Source: Lysobacteraceae bacterium (GTDB taxonomy: Bacteria > Pseudomonadota > Gammaproteobacteria > Xanthomonadales > Xanthomonadaceae). From it: DNA of 5,802 nucleotides. The position numbers and the translations under genes are program-made. The notes under the pieces were generated by a model that saw only the letters and a list, made by a program, of their open reading frames with translations, ran no database searches and had not been told where the DNA came from. Positions 4,837 to 5,802 of this stretch are shown piece by piece. Each line of letters opens with the position of its first letter. Within the stretch, counting starts at the first letter, position 1. Location: assembly GCA_028293685.1 (NCBI GenBank), contig JAQGOI010000279.1, positions 1-5,802 of the forward strand, read 5' to 3'.

Positions 4837-5316
4837 ATGAACGTCGAGAACAACCGCGTCGTACGCTTCCATTACTCCGTCGCCGAGCAGGGCCAGGAAG
4901 CGCTTGAGAATTCGCAGGGTGGCGAGCCGCTCGCGATCCTGATCGGCCACGGCAACATCATCCCCGGCCTGGAAAAGGCGATGCGGGGACACGCCGCCGG
5001 CGATACGTTCGAAGTCGATGTCGCCGCCGCCGACGCCTATGGCGAGAAGCGAGATGGCCTGACGCAGCGGGTGCCCAAGAAGCATTTCGAAGGCCAGCGC
5101 CTGGAGCCGGGCATGCAGGTCATCCTCAATACCAGCCATGGCCAGCGCCCGGTCACGATCCAGAAAATCGGCATGAGCGTGGTCGATGTCGACCTCAACC
5201 ACCCGGTGGCTGGCAAGGACCTGCATTTCACCATCGAGATCGTCGAGGTGCGCGAGGCGACCGACGAGGAGTTGTCGCACGGGCATGTGCATGGCGATGG
5301 TGGCCATCACCACTGA
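4837..5316 (+). CDS. slyD: FKBP-type peptidyl-prolyl isomerase SlyD
   Basis: A cytosolic prolyl cis-trans isomerase and chaperone. SlyD proteins also bind nickel and assist hydrogenase maturation in E. coli. The 159-aa protein has the split FKBP domain (about 1-70 and 120-140), with GHGNIIPGLEKAM (37-49) and DAYG (66-69). The insert-in-flap chaperone domain lies between, followed by the family-typical DLNHPVAGKDLHFTIEI (119-135). The C-terminus is a short His-rich tail, HGHVHGDGGHHH (148-159). E. coli SlyD has a much longer tail with Cys and His; this one has no Cys and only seven His in its last 14 residues, though metal binding remains plausible. The ATG at 4837 fits the usual short N-terminus, with only a weak Shine-Dalgarno. 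A strong terminator follows 24 bp after the stop, so it is probably monocistronic. Confidence 0.95.
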   Translation: MNVENNRVVRFHYSVAEQGQEALENSQGGEPLAILIGHGNIIPGLEKAMRGHAAGDTFEVDVAAADAYGEKRDGLTQRVPKKHFEGQRLEPGMQVILNTSHGQRPVTIQKIGMSVVDVDLNHPVAGKDLHFTIEIVEVREATDEELSHGHVHGDGGHHH

Positions 5317-5340
5317 GGCGCCCAACGGCCCCGCCAAATG

Positions 5341-5369
5341 AAACGGCCCGCTTGCGCGGGCCGTTTTTT
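5341..5369 (+). terminator. Intrinsic terminator of slyD
   Basis: AAACGGCCCGC (5341-5351) and GCGGGCCGTTT (5356-5366) form a perfect 11-bp stem with the loop TTGC, and T5364-T5369 make the U-tract. On the minus strand the stem is followed only by TTTCATTT, so it may also stop transcripts of the convergent protease gene, less efficiently. Confidence 0.95.
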
Positions 5370-5386
5370 GTTGCAGCAAGCGTGAC

Positions 5387-5802
5387 TCAGTTGACGCCGA
5401 CCGCACTCCAGGCAGCGGCTACCGCGTTGTACTGGGTCGAGCCGGCACCGAACAGATCGGTTGCCGCCTTGAGGCTGGCGACCCGATCGCCGGCGTAGTT
5501 CGTGCTGGAGGTCATGTACACCGTCAGCGCGCGGTATTGGATCGCGGCTGCGTCGGTTCGACCGATACCGGTCACGGTCGAGCCGTTGCACGTCGGTGAA
5601 CCGTACGTCCCGTTGGGCCAGGTCTTCGGGGCCGAGCCTTCGGCCAGCAGGTAGAAGTAGTGGTTCGACGGACCCGACGAATAATGCACGTCGAGTGAGC
5701 CGACCCCGCTGTACCAGCAGTTCACCGAGCGGCCCGCGCCTTCCAGTTGCGGGTTGTACATGTAGCGGAACGCCTTGCTGTAGCCCGGGTTGCTGAGATA
5801 CA
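5387..5802 (-). CDS. Thermolysin-like (M4) metalloprotease, C-terminal part, truncated by window edge
   Basis: The last 137 residues of a secreted zinc endopeptidase; the 5' part, with signal peptide, propeptide and the HExxH zinc site, lies beyond position 5802. The visible part is the M4 C-terminal domain. SLDVHYSSGPSNHYFYLLAEG (from about residue 35) holds the active-site His equivalent to thermolysin His231 (visible residue 39). GIGRTDAAAIQYRALTVYMT and the final ATDLFGAGSTQYNAVAAAWSAVGV are the usual closing helices. The protein stops right after this domain, with no added PPC or P-proprotein domain as seen in many gammaproteobacterial M4 enzymes. A two-Cys insertion (Cys28 and the Cys in SPTCNGSTVTGIG) resembles, from memory, Streptomyces SGMP-II-type enzymes. 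The frame is open to the window edge. It converges on slyD, with the terminator between them. Confidence 0.93.
   Translation of the reverse strand, partial: YLSNPGYSKAFRYMYNPQLEGAGRSVNCWYSGVGSLDVHYSSGPSNHYFYLLAEGSAPKTWPNGTYGSPTCNGSTVTGIGRTDAAAIQYRALTVYMTSSTNYAGDRVASLKAATDLFGAGSTQYNAVAAAWSAVGVN

Noticed and set aside
4822..5406. 194-codon minus-strand open frame opposite slyD
   Set aside because: Antisense to slyD and spanning its terminator; no motif visible.

Overview
The window looks like a chromosomal segment of a high-GC gammaproteobacterium, most likely Xanthomonadales (Lysobacteraceae or Rhodanobacteraceae). This rests on the strong third-position G/C bias, a REP-type palindrome with a GTAG head as known from this order, and the gene content (SlyD, paired NlpC/P60 hydrolases, secreted M4 protease). 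The assignment comes from sequence character and remembered families; no database search was run.

Layout, left to right. Positions 1-236 are non-coding and hold two mobile-repeat-like structures: a long A/T-flanked hairpin and a REP palindrome. Next, on the minus strand, come an intracellular polyhydroxyalkanoate depolymerase (phaZ, 237-1529) and, upstream of it, a class I SAM methyltransferase (1627-2238), with a near-perfect 19-bp palindrome between them. On the plus strand follow a small, very acidic, probably disordered 86-aa protein (2312-2572) and a four-helix membrane protein of the CopD/HemJ (UPF0093) family (GTG start, 2643-3062). The GTG start of the latter lies inside an 11-bp inverted repeat. 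Its last codons are part of a roughly 91-bp direct repeat present in two full copies and one truncated copy. A bidirectional terminator closes that region.

On the minus strand there are then two paralogous C40 (NlpC/P60) peptidoglycan hydrolases: a predicted lipoprotein (4140-4736) followed by a predicted Sec-exported protein (3332-4039). Divergent from them is slyD (4837-5316, plus strand), an FKBP-type prolyl isomerase/metallochaperone with a short His-rich tail and a textbook terminator. The right edge carries the 3' part of a minus-strand gene for a secreted thermolysin-like (M4) metalloprotease.

The genes do not form one evident pathway. phaZ and the methyltransferase may be co-transcribed, and the C40 pair probably acts together on cell-wall peptides in the periplasm. 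I do not see a clear new multi-gene system. The observations most worth a second look are non-coding: the hairpin enclosing the GTG start of the membrane-protein gene, the tandem repeat that duplicates that gene's 3' end, and the repeat-rich left edge.
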